From NCBI RefSeq assembly GCF_001746915.1, contig NZ_MJGC01000070.1, positions 1 to 47,844 on the forward strand: 47,844 nt of DNA. Reading direction: 5' to 3'. This stretch comes from Desertifilum tharense IPPAS B-1220 (GTDB taxonomy: Bacteria > Cyanobacteriota > Cyanobacteriia > Cyanobacteriales > Desertifilaceae). Positions within the stretch are counted from its first letter, which is position 1, and every line of letters begins with the position of its first letter. Both the position numbers and the translations under genes were made by a program. The notes under the pieces are model-generated. The model worked only from the letters and a program-made list of their open reading frames with translations, ran no database searches and was not told the DNA's origin. Below are positions 8,836 through 16,997 of this stretch, piece after piece.

Positions 8836-9159
8836 GTGCCTAAACCGATTGACTGGACGGTAGGAATACCCGCTAGAACCTTAATAGCTAACGGAAAGCA
8901 AGTCAGCGGTCACTTTCCTCTTGAAGGAGAAGAGGCGAGAGCTATTCTATATCGCCGGAATGAATCCAATTTGACAAGCTATATTGTATATGATGAGGAG
9001 GGAAAAGCGATTAAGCGTGTAGACCTTACTGGAAAAGCTCATGCAGGAATACCAACCCCTCATGTAGTAGAGTACAGCCATCATCAAAATTCCCAAAAAA
9101 AGATATTTGTTCAAGCTAATAAAAGAGTTAGACCTGCAATGCCAGATGAGATTCCATAA
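8836..9159 (+). CDS. Stand-alone polymorphic toxin type 24-like domain protein
   Basis: The 107-residue protein looks like the C-terminal toxin domain of polymorphic toxins, which I match from memory to the type 24 family (predicted nuclease). Conserved-looking features are SGHFP with H26, the LYR...VYDEEG region, RVDLTG with D63, H69, the GIPTPHVVEY block with H76, and an RPAMPDEIP end. No N-terminal delivery domain, signal peptide or repeat region is present; the frame is closed by a stop upstream at 8794. The start is a GTG without a clear ribosome-binding site, so translation may be weak or the gene may be an orphan toxin remnant. The next gene begins two bases after its stop, as expected for an immunity partner. 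The family call is likely; toxicity is unproven. Confidence 0.6.
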   Translation: MPKPIDWTVGIPARTLIANGKQVSGHFPLEGEEARAILYRRNESNLTSYIVYDEEGKAIKRVDLTGKAHAGIPTPHVVEYSHHQNSQKKIFVQANKRVRPAMPDEIP

Positions 9160-9161
9160 AA

Positions 9162-9629
9162 ATGAGTCTTACTAAAAAAATCACAACCGATCTCAATTTA
9201 GCTCAACTCAAAAACTTTCAGAGATGGAGAAGGTTAAATGAGTCACAATTCTCTTTATGGGATTATCTGCATAGAGTTTCTAGGGTAGAAGTGGCTCTAG
9301 CCTATACTAAACTTTTTCTTCCAGACTTTATAGAGCATGAAGGGGGTATTTTCTTAAAAGAGGCATTTAGCCAAGATTTTTATGAACAATGGAAAGTTAC
9401 GCTTGATGGCGATATGACTGCTATTGAGAAAGTCATGAACCACCAACATATCGATGATTTACTCCCTGGAGCCGAGCAAGTTGGAATTGATAACTTATTA
9501 TATTTAGGAGAAGCGATCGCACAAACTTGGGACTCTCGCCTGCGGAGCGTTTATCCCGACAAACCCTTTAATGTAGAATGCCAAGAAGATGACTGTACCG
9601 TCGTAGTGACGTTTTCCCAAATTCGCTAG
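9162..9629 (+). CDS. Small acidic protein, probable immunity partner
   Basis: A 155-residue soluble protein with no recognised family motif. It is largely helical in appearance, acidic in its second half (HIDDLLPGAEQVGID, VECQEDDCT), and ends in a short beta-like tail. There is no signal peptide or membrane segment. It follows the toxin-like gene by two bases on the same strand, so it is almost certainly co-transcribed. A short, acidic, family-less gene directly after a toxin domain is the normal arrangement of an immunity gene; that is the whole basis for the proposal. The 3' half contains a HIP1 octamer, so it is at least partly adapted to this genome. Confidence 0.6.
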   Translation: MSLTKKITTDLNLAQLKNFQRWRRLNESQFSLWDYLHRVSRVEVALAYTKLFLPDFIEHEGGIFLKEAFSQDFYEQWKVTLDGDMTAIEKVMNHQHIDDLLPGAEQVGIDNLLYLGEAIAQTWDSRLRSVYPDKPFNVECQEDDCTVVVTFSQIR

Positions 9630-9721
9630 CAATAAGTCTTGTAGCTTCTGTATCAAGAAACCTATCCCAGAATTACAAATCATTTCAGGATTTGGCGCGA
9701 TCGCACTTCAGTGGTAGGATA

Positions 9722-9820
9722 CTCGATTAAGCTAGGGGTGCCTGAGTCCCAACCAGGCTGAGATTACACCCTGAGAACCTGAGTCCGGCTAGTACCGGCG
9801 GAGGGAAGCTTGTAATCGAG
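9722..9820 (+). ncRNA. TPP (thiamine pyrophosphate) riboswitch
   Basis: The leader has the hallmarks of the TPP/THI element: GGGGTGCC on the 5' side, the CTGAGA-type loop (GGCTGAGATTACACCCTGAGAACCTGA region at 9757-9783), and a CCGGCTAGTACCGG arm followed by GGAGGGAAGC. The closing helix is visible: 9722-9729 pairs perfectly with 9813-9820, extended by AGCT at 9730-9733 with AGCT at 9807-9810. The ribosome-binding site GAGGA (9820-9824) begins where this helix ends, so ligand binding probably masks thiC translation. Confidence 0.95.
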
Positions 9821-9831
9821 AGGAATTCAAT

Positions 9832-11211
9832 ATGCGTACTGAATGGGTAGCCAAACGGCAGGGACAAGCCAATGTCTCGCAAATGCACTATGCGCGTCAA
9901 GGTGTCATTACCGAAGAAATGCACCACGTCGCCAAACGGGAAAACTTACCAGCGGACTTAGTTCGCGAAGAAGTCGCCAGAGGGAGAATGATTATCCCGG
10001 CGAACATCAACCACACGAACTTAGAACCGATGTGTATCGGCATTGCTTCTAAGTGTAAAGTCAATGCCAACATTGGGGCCTCTCCCAACTCTTCAGACTT
10101 AGCCGAAGAAGTTGCCAAACTGCACCTCGCCATCAAGTATGGTGCAGATACCGTCATGGACTTATCGACCGGAGGCGGTAACTTAGACGAAATTCGTACC
10201 GCCATCATTCAAGCCTCATCGGTTCCCATCGGTACCGTTCCCATCTACCAAGCCTTAGAAAGCGTGCATGGGAATATGGAAAACCTGACGCCCGATGACT
10301 TTCTGCACATCATCGAGAAACACGCCCAACAAGGCGTAGACTACATGACCATCCATGCAGGCATCTTAATCGAACACCTGCCGTTAGTCAAAAATCGGAT
10401 CACCGGGATTGTTTCTCGCGGCGGCGGTATCCTCGCCCGGTGGATGCTACACCACCACAAGCAAAACCCTCTCTATACCCATTTTCAGGATATTATCGAG
10501 ATTTTTAAAAAGTACGATGTTTCCTTCAGCTTAGGCGACTCTCTGCGACCGGGTTGCACCCACGACGCCTCAGATGAAGCGCAACTCGCCGAACTCAAAA
10601 CCCTTGGACAACTCACCCGCAAAGCCTGGGAACACGACGTACAGGTGATGGTAGAAGGGCCCGGCCATGTGCCGATGGATCAAATTGAGTTTAACGTTAA
10701 AAAACAGATGGAAGAGTGTTCTGAAGCGCCCTTCTATGTGTTGGGGCCTCTAGTAACGGATATTGCCCCCGGTTACGATCATATTACCTCGGCGATTGGC
10801 GCGGCGATCGCAGGTTGGCACGGTACCGCCATGCTGTGTTACGTCACCCCCAAAGAACACCTCGGCTTACCCAATGCTGAAGATGTGCGAAATGGCTTAA
10901 TTGCCTATAAAATTGCGGCCCATGCAGCCGATATCGCCCGCCATCGTCCCGGCGCGCGCGATCGCGATGACGAACTCTCAGCGGCCCGCTATAATTTCGA
11001 CTGGAATCGCCAGTTTGAATTATCCCTCGACCCCGAACGGGCAAAAGAGTACCACGACGAAACCCTACCCGCAGACATCTACAAAACCGCAGAATTCTGT
11101 TCCATGTGCGGCCCCAAATTCTGCCCCATGCAGACCAAAGTGGACGCCGATGCGCTGACAGAGTTAGAAAAATTCCTCGCTAAAGACAAAGAAGCCGTCT
11201 CTTCCAAGTAA
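9832..11211 (+). CDS. thiC: Phosphomethylpyrimidine synthase ThiC
   Basis: Converts aminoimidazole ribotide to hydroxymethylpyrimidine phosphate in thiamine biosynthesis, using a radical SAM-type [4Fe-4S] cluster. The 459-residue protein has the cyanobacterial/short ThiC length. The cluster-binding motif CSMCGPKFC (C-x2-C-x4-C) is near the C-terminus, and active-site blocks NINHTN, MDLSTGG, EGPGHVPMD and LGPLVTDIAPGYDHI are intact. ATG at 9832 is supported by GAGGA seven bases upstream. Expression is expected to fall when thiamine pyrophosphate is plentiful, through the riboswitch just upstream. A stable hairpin terminator follows 14 bases after the stop, so it is a single-gene unit. Confidence 0.97.
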   Translation: MRTEWVAKRQGQANVSQMHYARQGVITEEMHHVAKRENLPADLVREEVARGRMIIPANINHTNLEPMCIGIASKCKVNANIGASPNSSDLAEEVAKLHLAIKYGADTVMDLSTGGGNLDEIRTAIIQASSVPIGTVPIYQALESVHGNMENLTPDDFLHIIEKHAQQGVDYMTIHAGILIEHLPLVKNRITGIVSRGGGILARWMLHHHKQNPLYTHFQDIIEIFKKYDVSFSLGDSLRPGCTHDASDEAQLAELKTLGQLTRKAWEHDVQVMVEGPGHVPMDQIEFNVKKQMEECSEAPFYVLGPLVTDIAPGYDHITSAIGAAIAGWHGTAMLCYVTPKEHLGLPNAEDVRNGLIAYKIAAHAADIARHRPGARDRDDELSAARYNFDWNRQFELSLDPERAKEYHDETLPADIYKTAEFCSMCGPKFCPMQTKVDADALTELEKFLAKDKEAVSSK

Positions 11212-11225
11212 TTAGCGGCTAGAAT

Positions 11226-11260
11226 ACACAAGGGCAGAACCCTGTCCTTGTGTTAATTTA
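11226..11260 (+). terminator. Hairpin terminator after thiC
   Basis: A 12-bp stem (11226-11237 with 11242-11253, one G-U pair) around the tetraloop AACC starts 14 bases after the thiC stop and is followed by TAATTT. The stem is strong; the U tract is modest. Confidence 0.75.
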
Positions 11261-11273
11261 CACAAAATCACAG

Positions 11274-11410
11274 TTCAGTAAAGGTGCGGTTTGCGCTATT
11301 TTAGGAGTATAGGCAGACGCCCTAACTTGTCAGAAAGCACGCAAGACTCCATCTTAGAGCTTGACAAAACAGGGAAACTCTGCTAAGAAACCACCTGATG
11401 GATTACTGAA
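11274..11410 (+). other. Possible structured leader of the cyclase gene
   Basis: The 5' leader before the cyclase start is bounded by a perfect 8-bp inverted repeat, TTCAGTAA (11274-11281) and TTACTGAA (11403-11410), just before the GTG. Internal purine-rich segments (GTCAGAAAGCACGC, ACAGGGAAACTCTG) could form smaller hairpins. I do not recognise a known riboswitch class. It may be chance pairing. Confidence 0.3.
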
Positions 11411-11412
11411 TC

Positions 11413-13107
11413 GTGAGGAAAGCTTCAAAGCAAAATCGCCCTCTCAACAGACGCAAGCCTAATCGTTTTTGCCAGCGCCTCCTCTCATTCCTCCCCACCT
11501 CAAGACGCAGACCCCTCGGTTCTCATCAACCCGCTTCAGCCGTCCCTCTACCGAGTAATGAAACCGAACGACTTGCAGCCCTCAATCATTATCAAATCCT
11601 CGATACCCCTCCAGAAGAAGAGTTTGACGAACTCACCGAATTAGCTGCTTATATTTGTGGAACGCCCATCGCCCTGATTAGCTTAATTGACAACAACCGT
11701 CAGTGGTTTAAATCTAAGTTGGGTATAGAGGCTCCCGAAACCCCCAAAGAACAAGCCTTTTGCGCCTATGCCATTCTTAAACCCGATGAAGTTATGGTGG
11801 TGCCTAATGCTTGCGAGGATGAGCGTTTTGCAAACAATCCCCTGGTGACTGCTGACCCTAACATCCGCTTTTATGCAGGCACCCCATTAGTAACGCCTGA
11901 AGGGTTTCCCTTGGGAACGCTGTGTACGATTGACCGAATTCCCCGCCATCTTACCCCCCAACAGCTAAAGGCGCTACAAGCATTGGGGCGTCAAGTCATT
12001 GCTCAGATGGAACTCCGCTTAAAGACTGCGCGTTTAGAAGGTCAACTGAAACGCTATCAAGAAGTAGAAGCCAATTTGAGAATTTCTGATGCTCAAGTAG
12101 TGGATTTACTCGAAAGTATGAGCGATGGCTTTTTTACGCTCAATCCTCAATGGGAATTTACGGGGATTAATCCAGTTGCTGCTCAAATTTTTAAGCGTCA
12201 ACCTGAAGAATTATTAGGACAAAATATTTGGCAAACTTTCCCAGAAATTGTGGGTTCTAAGTTTGAACATGAATATCGAAAAGCAATGTCTCAACAGCAG
12301 AAGGTGATGTTTGAAGAGTTTGAGGTGAGCTTGGGACAATGGTTAGAAGTTCGGGCGTTTCCCTCCTATTCAGGATTATCGGTCTTTTTGCTGAACATCA
12401 ATCAACGCAAGGTGATGGAAGAGGCGTTTCGCTACCAACGGAACCAAACCGAAGACCTCTTACTCAATATTTTACCCGCTTCCATTGCTGAAGAATTAAA
12501 GTTTGATTTAAGAACAATTGCCGATAACTTTGAAGAGGTCACAATCTTATTTGCTGATTTGGTGAATTTCACCCAATTGGCAAGTCAACTCAAAGCTTTA
12601 GAGTTAGTCAGCTTGCTCAATGAAATTTTTTCTGCTTTCGATCGTTTAACCGAACAACATGGGTTAGAAAAGATTAAAACGATTGGCGATGCTTACTTAG
12701 TCGTGGGAGGATTACCCTTAATTAGAGCAGATCATGCGATCGCGATCGCGAATATGGCCCTTGATATGCAAGCCGTACTCCAAGCGTTCAACCAAACCAA
12801 TCAAACCCATCTCAACCTGCGGATTGGCATCAACACAGGCCCGGTTGTGGCTGGGGTGATAGGCACCAAAAAATTTAGTTACGATATTTGGGGCGATGCA
12901 GTCAACCTCGCTAGCCGGATGGAATCTTCTGGCGTTCCCGGAAGCATCCAAGTCAGCGAAAGCACTTACCAGCGTCTCAAACACCTCTACAACTTTGAAC
13001 CGCGCGGTTTAATTCCCATGAAAGGCAAAGGCGAAATGCCAGCTTACTTGCTACTTTCCCGCAAACAAGAAATAGCCTGCGAAATGCCACCCCATCCCTG
13101 TCCTTAG
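11413..13107 (+). CDS. GAF-PAS-class III adenylate/guanylate cyclase
   Basis: A soluble sensor cyclase that would make a cyclic nucleotide, probably cAMP. The 564-residue protein has a very basic N-terminus (about residues 1-37), a GAF domain (about 65-205) of the type starting RLAALNxYxILDTPPEEEFD, a linker helix, a PAS domain (about 225-340), and a C-terminal class III cyclase domain (about 365-545). Metal-binding aspartates are in FADLVNF and GDAYLV. The base-selecting positions look like Lys (EKIKTIGDAY) and Asp (YDIWGDAVN), the adenylate cyclase pattern. GINTGPVVAG and NLASRME are intact. No membrane segment is seen. Start is GTG at 11413. What the GAF and PAS domains sense is not evident. 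Confidence 0.9.
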   Translation: MRKASKQNRPLNRRKPNRFCQRLLSFLPTSRRRPLGSHQPASAVPLPSNETERLAALNHYQILDTPPEEEFDELTELAAYICGTPIALISLIDNNRQWFKSKLGIEAPETPKEQAFCAYAILKPDEVMVVPNACEDERFANNPLVTADPNIRFYAGTPLVTPEGFPLGTLCTIDRIPRHLTPQQLKALQALGRQVIAQMELRLKTARLEGQLKRYQEVEANLRISDAQVVDLLESMSDGFFTLNPQWEFTGINPVAAQIFKRQPEELLGQNIWQTFPEIVGSKFEHEYRKAMSQQQKVMFEEFEVSLGQWLEVRAFPSYSGLSVFLLNINQRKVMEEAFRYQRNQTEDLLLNILPASIAEELKFDLRTIADNFEEVTILFADLVNFTQLASQLKALELVSLLNEIFSAFDRLTEQHGLEKIKTIGDAYLVVGGLPLIRADHAIAIANMALDMQAVLQAFNQTNQTHLNLRIGINTGPVVAGVIGTKKFSYDIWGDAVNLASRMESSGVPGSIQVSESTYQRLKHLYNFEPRGLIPMKGKGEMPAYLLLSRKQEIACEMPPHPCP

Positions 13108-13173
13108 CCAGAAGCCAAAACTGACCCCAGACCCGATACACTCAAAACAAGCTAAATTCTGGGAGATGCGAGG

Positions 13174-13542
13174 ATGTTTCGATTCAACAAGTTTAGTCTA
13201 ATCTATTTGGCGATCGCCGCCGCCTTTGCCGTCATTGGCTTTGCTCAATTCAGCTACGATGCTTGGTATGCAGCCATTTTCGCAGGACTTTGGGCAATTG
13301 GCAGTTCCTTGCACTGGTGGCAACACGCCATTATCCACCTTGGCCCTAGAATGAACCTGTTGATTGACTTAGCCAGCATCGCCCTCATCGTCGCTACCCA
13401 AATCTTTGGCTTAGTCACCAATGCCTTTGGCTGGAGTTACCTTTTATTCGGTGCCTTACTACTGGTTTTAGTCTCGCGCGTAGAAGACACCGTAGTATTG
13501 CGCCAAGCGAACCGCCTAGATACGGAACCCCCTTCTAACTAA
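13174..13542 (+). CDS. Small four-helix membrane protein, unknown function
   Basis: A 122-residue protein that is nearly all hydrophobic, with about four membrane-spanning segments (roughly residues 7-25, 27-46, 60-82, 84-102) and a charged C-terminal tail. HWWQHAIIHLGPRMN between helices 2 and 3 is histidine-rich. An aggATG start at 13174 lies 66 bases after the cyclase stop. Its TAA stop overlaps the pyrE stop in the four bases CTAA. I do not recognise a family beyond conserved cyanobacterial membrane protein. Confidence 0.75.
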   Translation: MFRFNKFSLIYLAIAAAFAVIGFAQFSYDAWYAAIFAGLWAIGSSLHWWQHAIIHLGPRMNLLIDLASIALIVATQIFGLVTNAFGWSYLLFGALLLVLVSRVEDTVVLRQANRLDTEPPSN

Positions 13543-14147
13543 GCAGGCTGAGATTTGCGGAACCACTGCTGAATTTCAGCAATGGTGAATACAGCCTGAA
13601 ACTTTAGCCCAACAGATGCATAAAATTCGGCCCCGCCTTCCTGCCTATCCACCAGGGAAATCACCTCTTCCACCTGATAACCCGCATCCCGCAGGCGTTG
13701 CACCGCCTTCATCGCCGACTGTCCAGTCGTCACCACATCCTCTAAAACCACTACCTTACTCTCAGCAGGCAAGCGATTGCCTTCAATATAAGCCATCGTC
13801 CCGTGATCTTTGGCTTCCTTGCGGACAATCAACGCGGGAATGGGGCGATTTTCATAGACGGAAATCACACTCACCGCACTGACAATCGGGTCGGCCCCTA
13901 GGGTCAATCCTGCCACAGCTTGGGTATCGGCAGGCAACAATGAGAATAATAAACGCCCCGTAGCAACAGCCCCTTGGGGATGTAGCGTGACTTGCTTGCC
14001 ATTAATGTAATAGGTACTCTTTTTGCCGGAAGATAGGACAAAATCGCCTTCTCGATAGGCGAGTTCGCAAAATAAATCGAGAAGTTGATGGCGTAAGGTC
14101 GCTAAATCAGCCGTAGCTGCGGATTGTGAGAGAATTTCAGAAGTCAT
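13539..14147 (-). CDS. pyrE: Orotate phosphoribosyltransferase PyrE
   Basis: Joins orotate to phosphoribosyl pyrophosphate to form orotidine monophosphate, the fifth step of UMP synthesis. The 202-residue protein has the PRPP-binding loop VVLEDVVTTGQSA (about residues 130-142), the YINGKQ and ADPIVSA active-site regions, and catalytic-loop residues RKEAKDHG. The partner enzyme gene pyrF lies in this window at about 47 kb, not adjacent. The convergent neighbour overlaps its stop codon by three bases, leaving no room for a terminator between them. Confidence 0.95.
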   Translation of the reverse strand: MTSEILSQSAATADLATLRHQLLDLFCELAYREGDFVLSSGKKSTYYINGKQVTLHPQGAVATGRLLFSLLPADTQAVAGLTLGADPIVSAVSVISVYENRPIPALIVRKEAKDHGTMAYIEGNRLPAESKVVVLEDVVTTGQSAMKAVQRLRDAGYQVEEVISLVDRQEGGAEFYASVGLKFQAVFTIAEIQQWFRKSQPA

Positions 14148-14241
14148 TACTTAAGCTTGAAGACAGAAATTGACCGATTGGACGATCCGGACATTGCGCC
14201 CGGTTAAGTTAAGATGGCCCTTAAGAATGTGAGGATTATTT

Positions 14242-14682
14242 ATGCGCGTCCGATATTCAACCTTATTTAGTGTATTGCTTCTAGGCGTTTCTTGTGCGGC
14301 AACCTTGGCAAGTAAAGCCTCAGCCCAAGAAATCCTCGCCCCGGAAATGAACCGCAGCGACTACATTACCATTCCTGAAGCCTTTGACCGGGCTTTAACT
14401 CGAAATTCTAGCTCCTTTCAAGAAAATCGCCGCATCTATCGTCAAGTTCAAGCCAATTTTGGGTTAGGGGCCTATCGGGAACGGCAAATTGCCCGCGATG
14501 CAGCCCTGGTTAGCGAACTCTATCAACAAGTATTAGAGCAGCAAAACCGCAGCGATCGCTTTATTCGCACCCTCGATTTACCGAATCCCTTCGATACTTC
14601 CGTCCGCCAACTGCCTTCAACGATTCCTGGCAGCCGCGTTTTGGGTAGCGAGTTGGTCTTTGAACGCTTGCCGCTTCCTTAA
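14242..14682 (+). CDS. Exported protein of unknown function
   Basis: A 146-residue protein with a clear Sec signal peptide: basic MRVR start, hydrophobic core to about residue 24, and probable cleavage after ASA near residue 28. The mature part is rich in Arg, Gln and Asn (FDRALTRNSSSF, QENRRIYRQVQANFGLGAYRERQIARDAALVSELYQ... helix) and ends with a proline-rich tail. It is likely periplasmic or thylakoid-lumenal. An intrinsic terminator follows. No family recognised. Confidence 0.75.
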   Translation: MRVRYSTLFSVLLLGVSCAATLASKASAQEILAPEMNRSDYITIPEAFDRALTRNSSSFQENRRIYRQVQANFGLGAYRERQIARDAALVSELYQQVLEQQNRSDRFIRTLDLPNPFDTSVRQLPSTIPGSRVLGSELVFERLPLP

Positions 14683-14705
14683 ACTCTGAGTCTAAACTTT
14701 GATCT

Positions 14706-14740
14706 AGAGAGGCGCTTTATCGAGCGCTTCTCTTTTGTTT
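14706..14740 (+). terminator. Intrinsic terminator after the exported protein gene
   Basis: Stem AGAG-GCGCT pairs with AGCGC-TT-CTCT around TTATCG, followed by TTTTGTTT. It lies about 25 bases after the stop and separates this gene from the opposite-strand tRNA. Confidence 0.7.
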
Positions 14741-14748
14741 GTTGAGGA

Positions 14749-14821
14749 TGCGCCCTACTGGAATCGAACCAGTCTGAAGGCGAATTATGAGTTCGCTGCC
14801 TCCCCAATCGGCCAAGGGCGC
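14749..14821 (-). tRNA. tRNA with CAT anticodon, probably tRNA-Ile2 (lysidine-modified)
   Basis: A 73-base cloverleaf folds on the minus strand: acceptor GCGCCCT/AGGGCGC, discriminator A, D arm GCC/GGC, anticodon stem GCGAA/TTCGC, loop CTCATAA, T arm ACTGG/CCAGT with TTCGATT. The CCA end is not encoded, common in cyanobacteria. The anticodon is CAT. The loop CTCATAA and the six-base variable region match the chloroplast and bacterial tRNA-Ile(CAU) type rather than elongator tRNA-Met, so C34 is probably converted to lysidine by TilS to read AUA. The Ile call is likely but not certain. Confidence 0.9.
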
Positions 14822-15068
14822 TTGAATGCCGATCTGTAAAGATTCTGGCACAATCGGATGGGAATTGCTGCACCAGACCCTACACAACCTTCTCAGTTGC
14901 TGTATCATTGTATCGTTAACTGGCTGCATTCAGCTACCCTATCCCAGTCAATTGTAATTCGCCCGTTGCGCTCAGAATCAACCGGGTTCAACCGCCTAAA
15001 CCCAGAAAAGGGTTATTAACCAACAGACACACCCCTTAATATTTAGAGGAACTTGTCAAGCAAAAGCA

Positions 15069-15335
15069 ATGAAAATTAACTCTACTGTAGTGCTGACCTT
15101 AATTTTACTGACTCTAATGTTTGGAGCAGGAATTATTAGTGCTGCTTGGGGATTTACGCTGGGACGAGAAGCCCTCAAAGGGGTATCGCAACCGGACATG
15201 AGTCCTGCAAGCAATTTGCCGACTCGCAGAAATCCGCAAACCCCCTCTTCAGATAAAGCACCCGTAATTCTATTGCGCGAAGAAGATATTCTTGCCAACG
15301 TAAAGTCGAGAATTGAAGGTCAATCCAAAAATTAA
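15069..15335 (+). CDS. Small single-pass membrane protein, conserved in cyanobacteria
   Basis: An 88-residue protein with one N-terminal hydrophobic helix (about residues 6-28, ending AAWGFTLGREALKG) and a soluble proline- and serine-rich linker. A charged C-terminal segment (ILLREEDILANVKSRIEGQ) follows. No cleavage site is clear, so it is probably a membrane anchor facing one side with its tail. Function unknown. Confidence 0.7.
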   Translation: MKINSTVVLTLILLTLMFGAGIISAAWGFTLGREALKGVSQPDMSPASNLPTRRNPQTPSSDKAPVILLREEDILANVKSRIEGQSKN

Positions 15336-15477
15336 ACTCTAGAGTGACTTTCGGGGAGCGCTAAACGCGCCTCAGAAAGATTCATTGCTTCCCTAACTTG
15401 ATGATGGAAAGGCAAAAGGACTGCGACGTGTTTTGAGGTGAGAAATTCCCTTTTGTCTTTTTCTTGATTGCTATTTT

Positions 15478-16953
15478 ATGATAGTTCTTTTTTCAGATGC
15501 AGTCGCCGTTACTGTTAGTCGAAGTCTAACGGTTCAAGCGGCTGCTGCGGTTAACTTAACGCTTTCCGATGCGATTGTGCGGGTGCTGTTAGTCTTTCTT
15601 TTAATTGCGATTAATGCCTTTTTTGTCACCGCAGAATTTTCGATTGTTTCCGTTCGGCGATCGCGCATTAGTCAACTAGTTGCGGTTGGCGATATCCAAG
15701 CCAAAACCGTACAGAACTTGCAGCGCAGCATCGATCGCCTGCTGTCCACTACCCAACTCGGCATTACCCTTTCCAGTCTAGCCCTAGGGTGGATTGGCGA
15801 AAGCACAATGGCGGTGTTAATTGCGCGCGGGATGACACAACTCCCCATCCCCAACAACGCCAAACAATTTCTCACCCACTCTGTTTCCATCCCCATCGCC
15901 TTTTTACTCATCGCTTACTTACAGATTGTCCTCGGCGAACTGTGTCCCAAATCCGTTGCCTTACTGTATTCCGAACAACTGGCCCGATTTTTAGGCCCTC
16001 CCAGTTTAGCGATCGCCCGCTTCTTTAATCCGTTTATTTGGATACTCAACCAATCGACGCGCCAACTTTTGCGCCTGTGCGGCGTACAATACCGAGGCGC
16101 TTGGTATAGCCGACTCACCCCCGAAGAACTGCAACTGATCATCGCCACCTCCAGCGAATCTACAGGACTCGAAGCCGAAGAACGCGAACTGTTAAAAAAC
16201 GTCTTTGAATTTGGCGAAGTCCTTGCGGGCGAAATCATGATTCCCCGTACCAACATCGCCGCCTTACCCGTCCATGCCAGTTTCCACACCCTTCTGAGCG
16301 AAATTGCCAATACGGGTCATTCTCGCTATCCCGTCATGGGAGAATCCCTCGATGACATTCAAGGCATTATTCACTTCAAACAACTAGCCGAACCCCTCGC
16401 TAACGGCGAACTCACCCTAGAAACTCCCATTCGGGCTTGGTTGCGGCCCGCCCGCTTCATCCCCGAACAGAAACCCCTCAACGAACTGTTACCCTTAATG
16501 CAGCGATCGCAGCAAGAAATGGTGATTGTCGTCGATGAATTTGGCGGAACTGCTGGCTTACTGACCATTCAAGACATCATCGCCGAAATTATTGGTAATA
16601 CCGAGGAACCCACCAAAACCGAAGACCCCAGCGTGCAGATGCTAGATGCTCAAACCTATCTTGTCCAAGCCCAACTGCACCTCGAAGAAGTCAACGAACT
16701 TTTGAACCTAGAACTCCCCATCCTCGACGAATATCAAACATTAGGGGGCTTTTTAATCTACAACCTGCAAAAGATCCCCAGCGTGGGAGAAGTCCTCAAC
16801 TACAACAGCCTCGAACTCACCGTAATCTCTGCCGAAGGGCCGCGCCTGCACCAAATTCGCGTCCGCCGTACCGAGTTTCCTAGCGAACTCAATGCCACCC
16901 TAGAAATAGAGTCACCCTCTTTAAGCGATCGCAATCCTCCCCCAGAAACCTAG
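15478..16953 (+). CDS. CNNM/CorC-like membrane protein (DUF21-CBS-CorC_HlyC)
   Basis: A 491-residue protein of the hemolysin-related CNNM/CorB family, associated with Mg2+ or other divalent cation export. Domain order: three to four membrane helices in a DUF21 domain (about 30-225, with FFVTAEFSIVSVRRSR), a pair of CBS domains (about 245-370; IMIPRTNI and DEFGGTAGLLTIQDI), and a CorC_HlyC domain (about 385-465, LGGFLIYNLQKIPSVGE). Older annotations call this hemolysin, but transport or regulation is more likely. The N-terminal 30 residues are an extra hydrophobic/alanine segment. The start is ATG at 15478 without a strong ribosome site. Confidence 0.9.
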   Translation: MIVLFSDAVAVTVSRSLTVQAAAAVNLTLSDAIVRVLLVFLLIAINAFFVTAEFSIVSVRRSRISQLVAVGDIQAKTVQNLQRSIDRLLSTTQLGITLSSLALGWIGESTMAVLIARGMTQLPIPNNAKQFLTHSVSIPIAFLLIAYLQIVLGELCPKSVALLYSEQLARFLGPPSLAIARFFNPFIWILNQSTRQLLRLCGVQYRGAWYSRLTPEELQLIIATSSESTGLEAEERELLKNVFEFGEVLAGEIMIPRTNIAALPVHASFHTLLSEIANTGHSRYPVMGESLDDIQGIIHFKQLAEPLANGELTLETPIRAWLRPARFIPEQKPLNELLPLMQRSQQEMVIVVDEFGGTAGLLTIQDIIAEIIGNTEEPTKTEDPSVQMLDAQTYLVQAQLHLEEVNELLNLELPILDEYQTLGGFLIYNLQKIPSVGEVLNYNSLELTVISAEGPRLHQIRVRRTEFPSELNATLEIESPSLSDRNPPPET

Positions 16954-16997
16954 ACCCAAATCGTCTAGGATTGAAGCAATCTCAGCTTGATAGGGTT

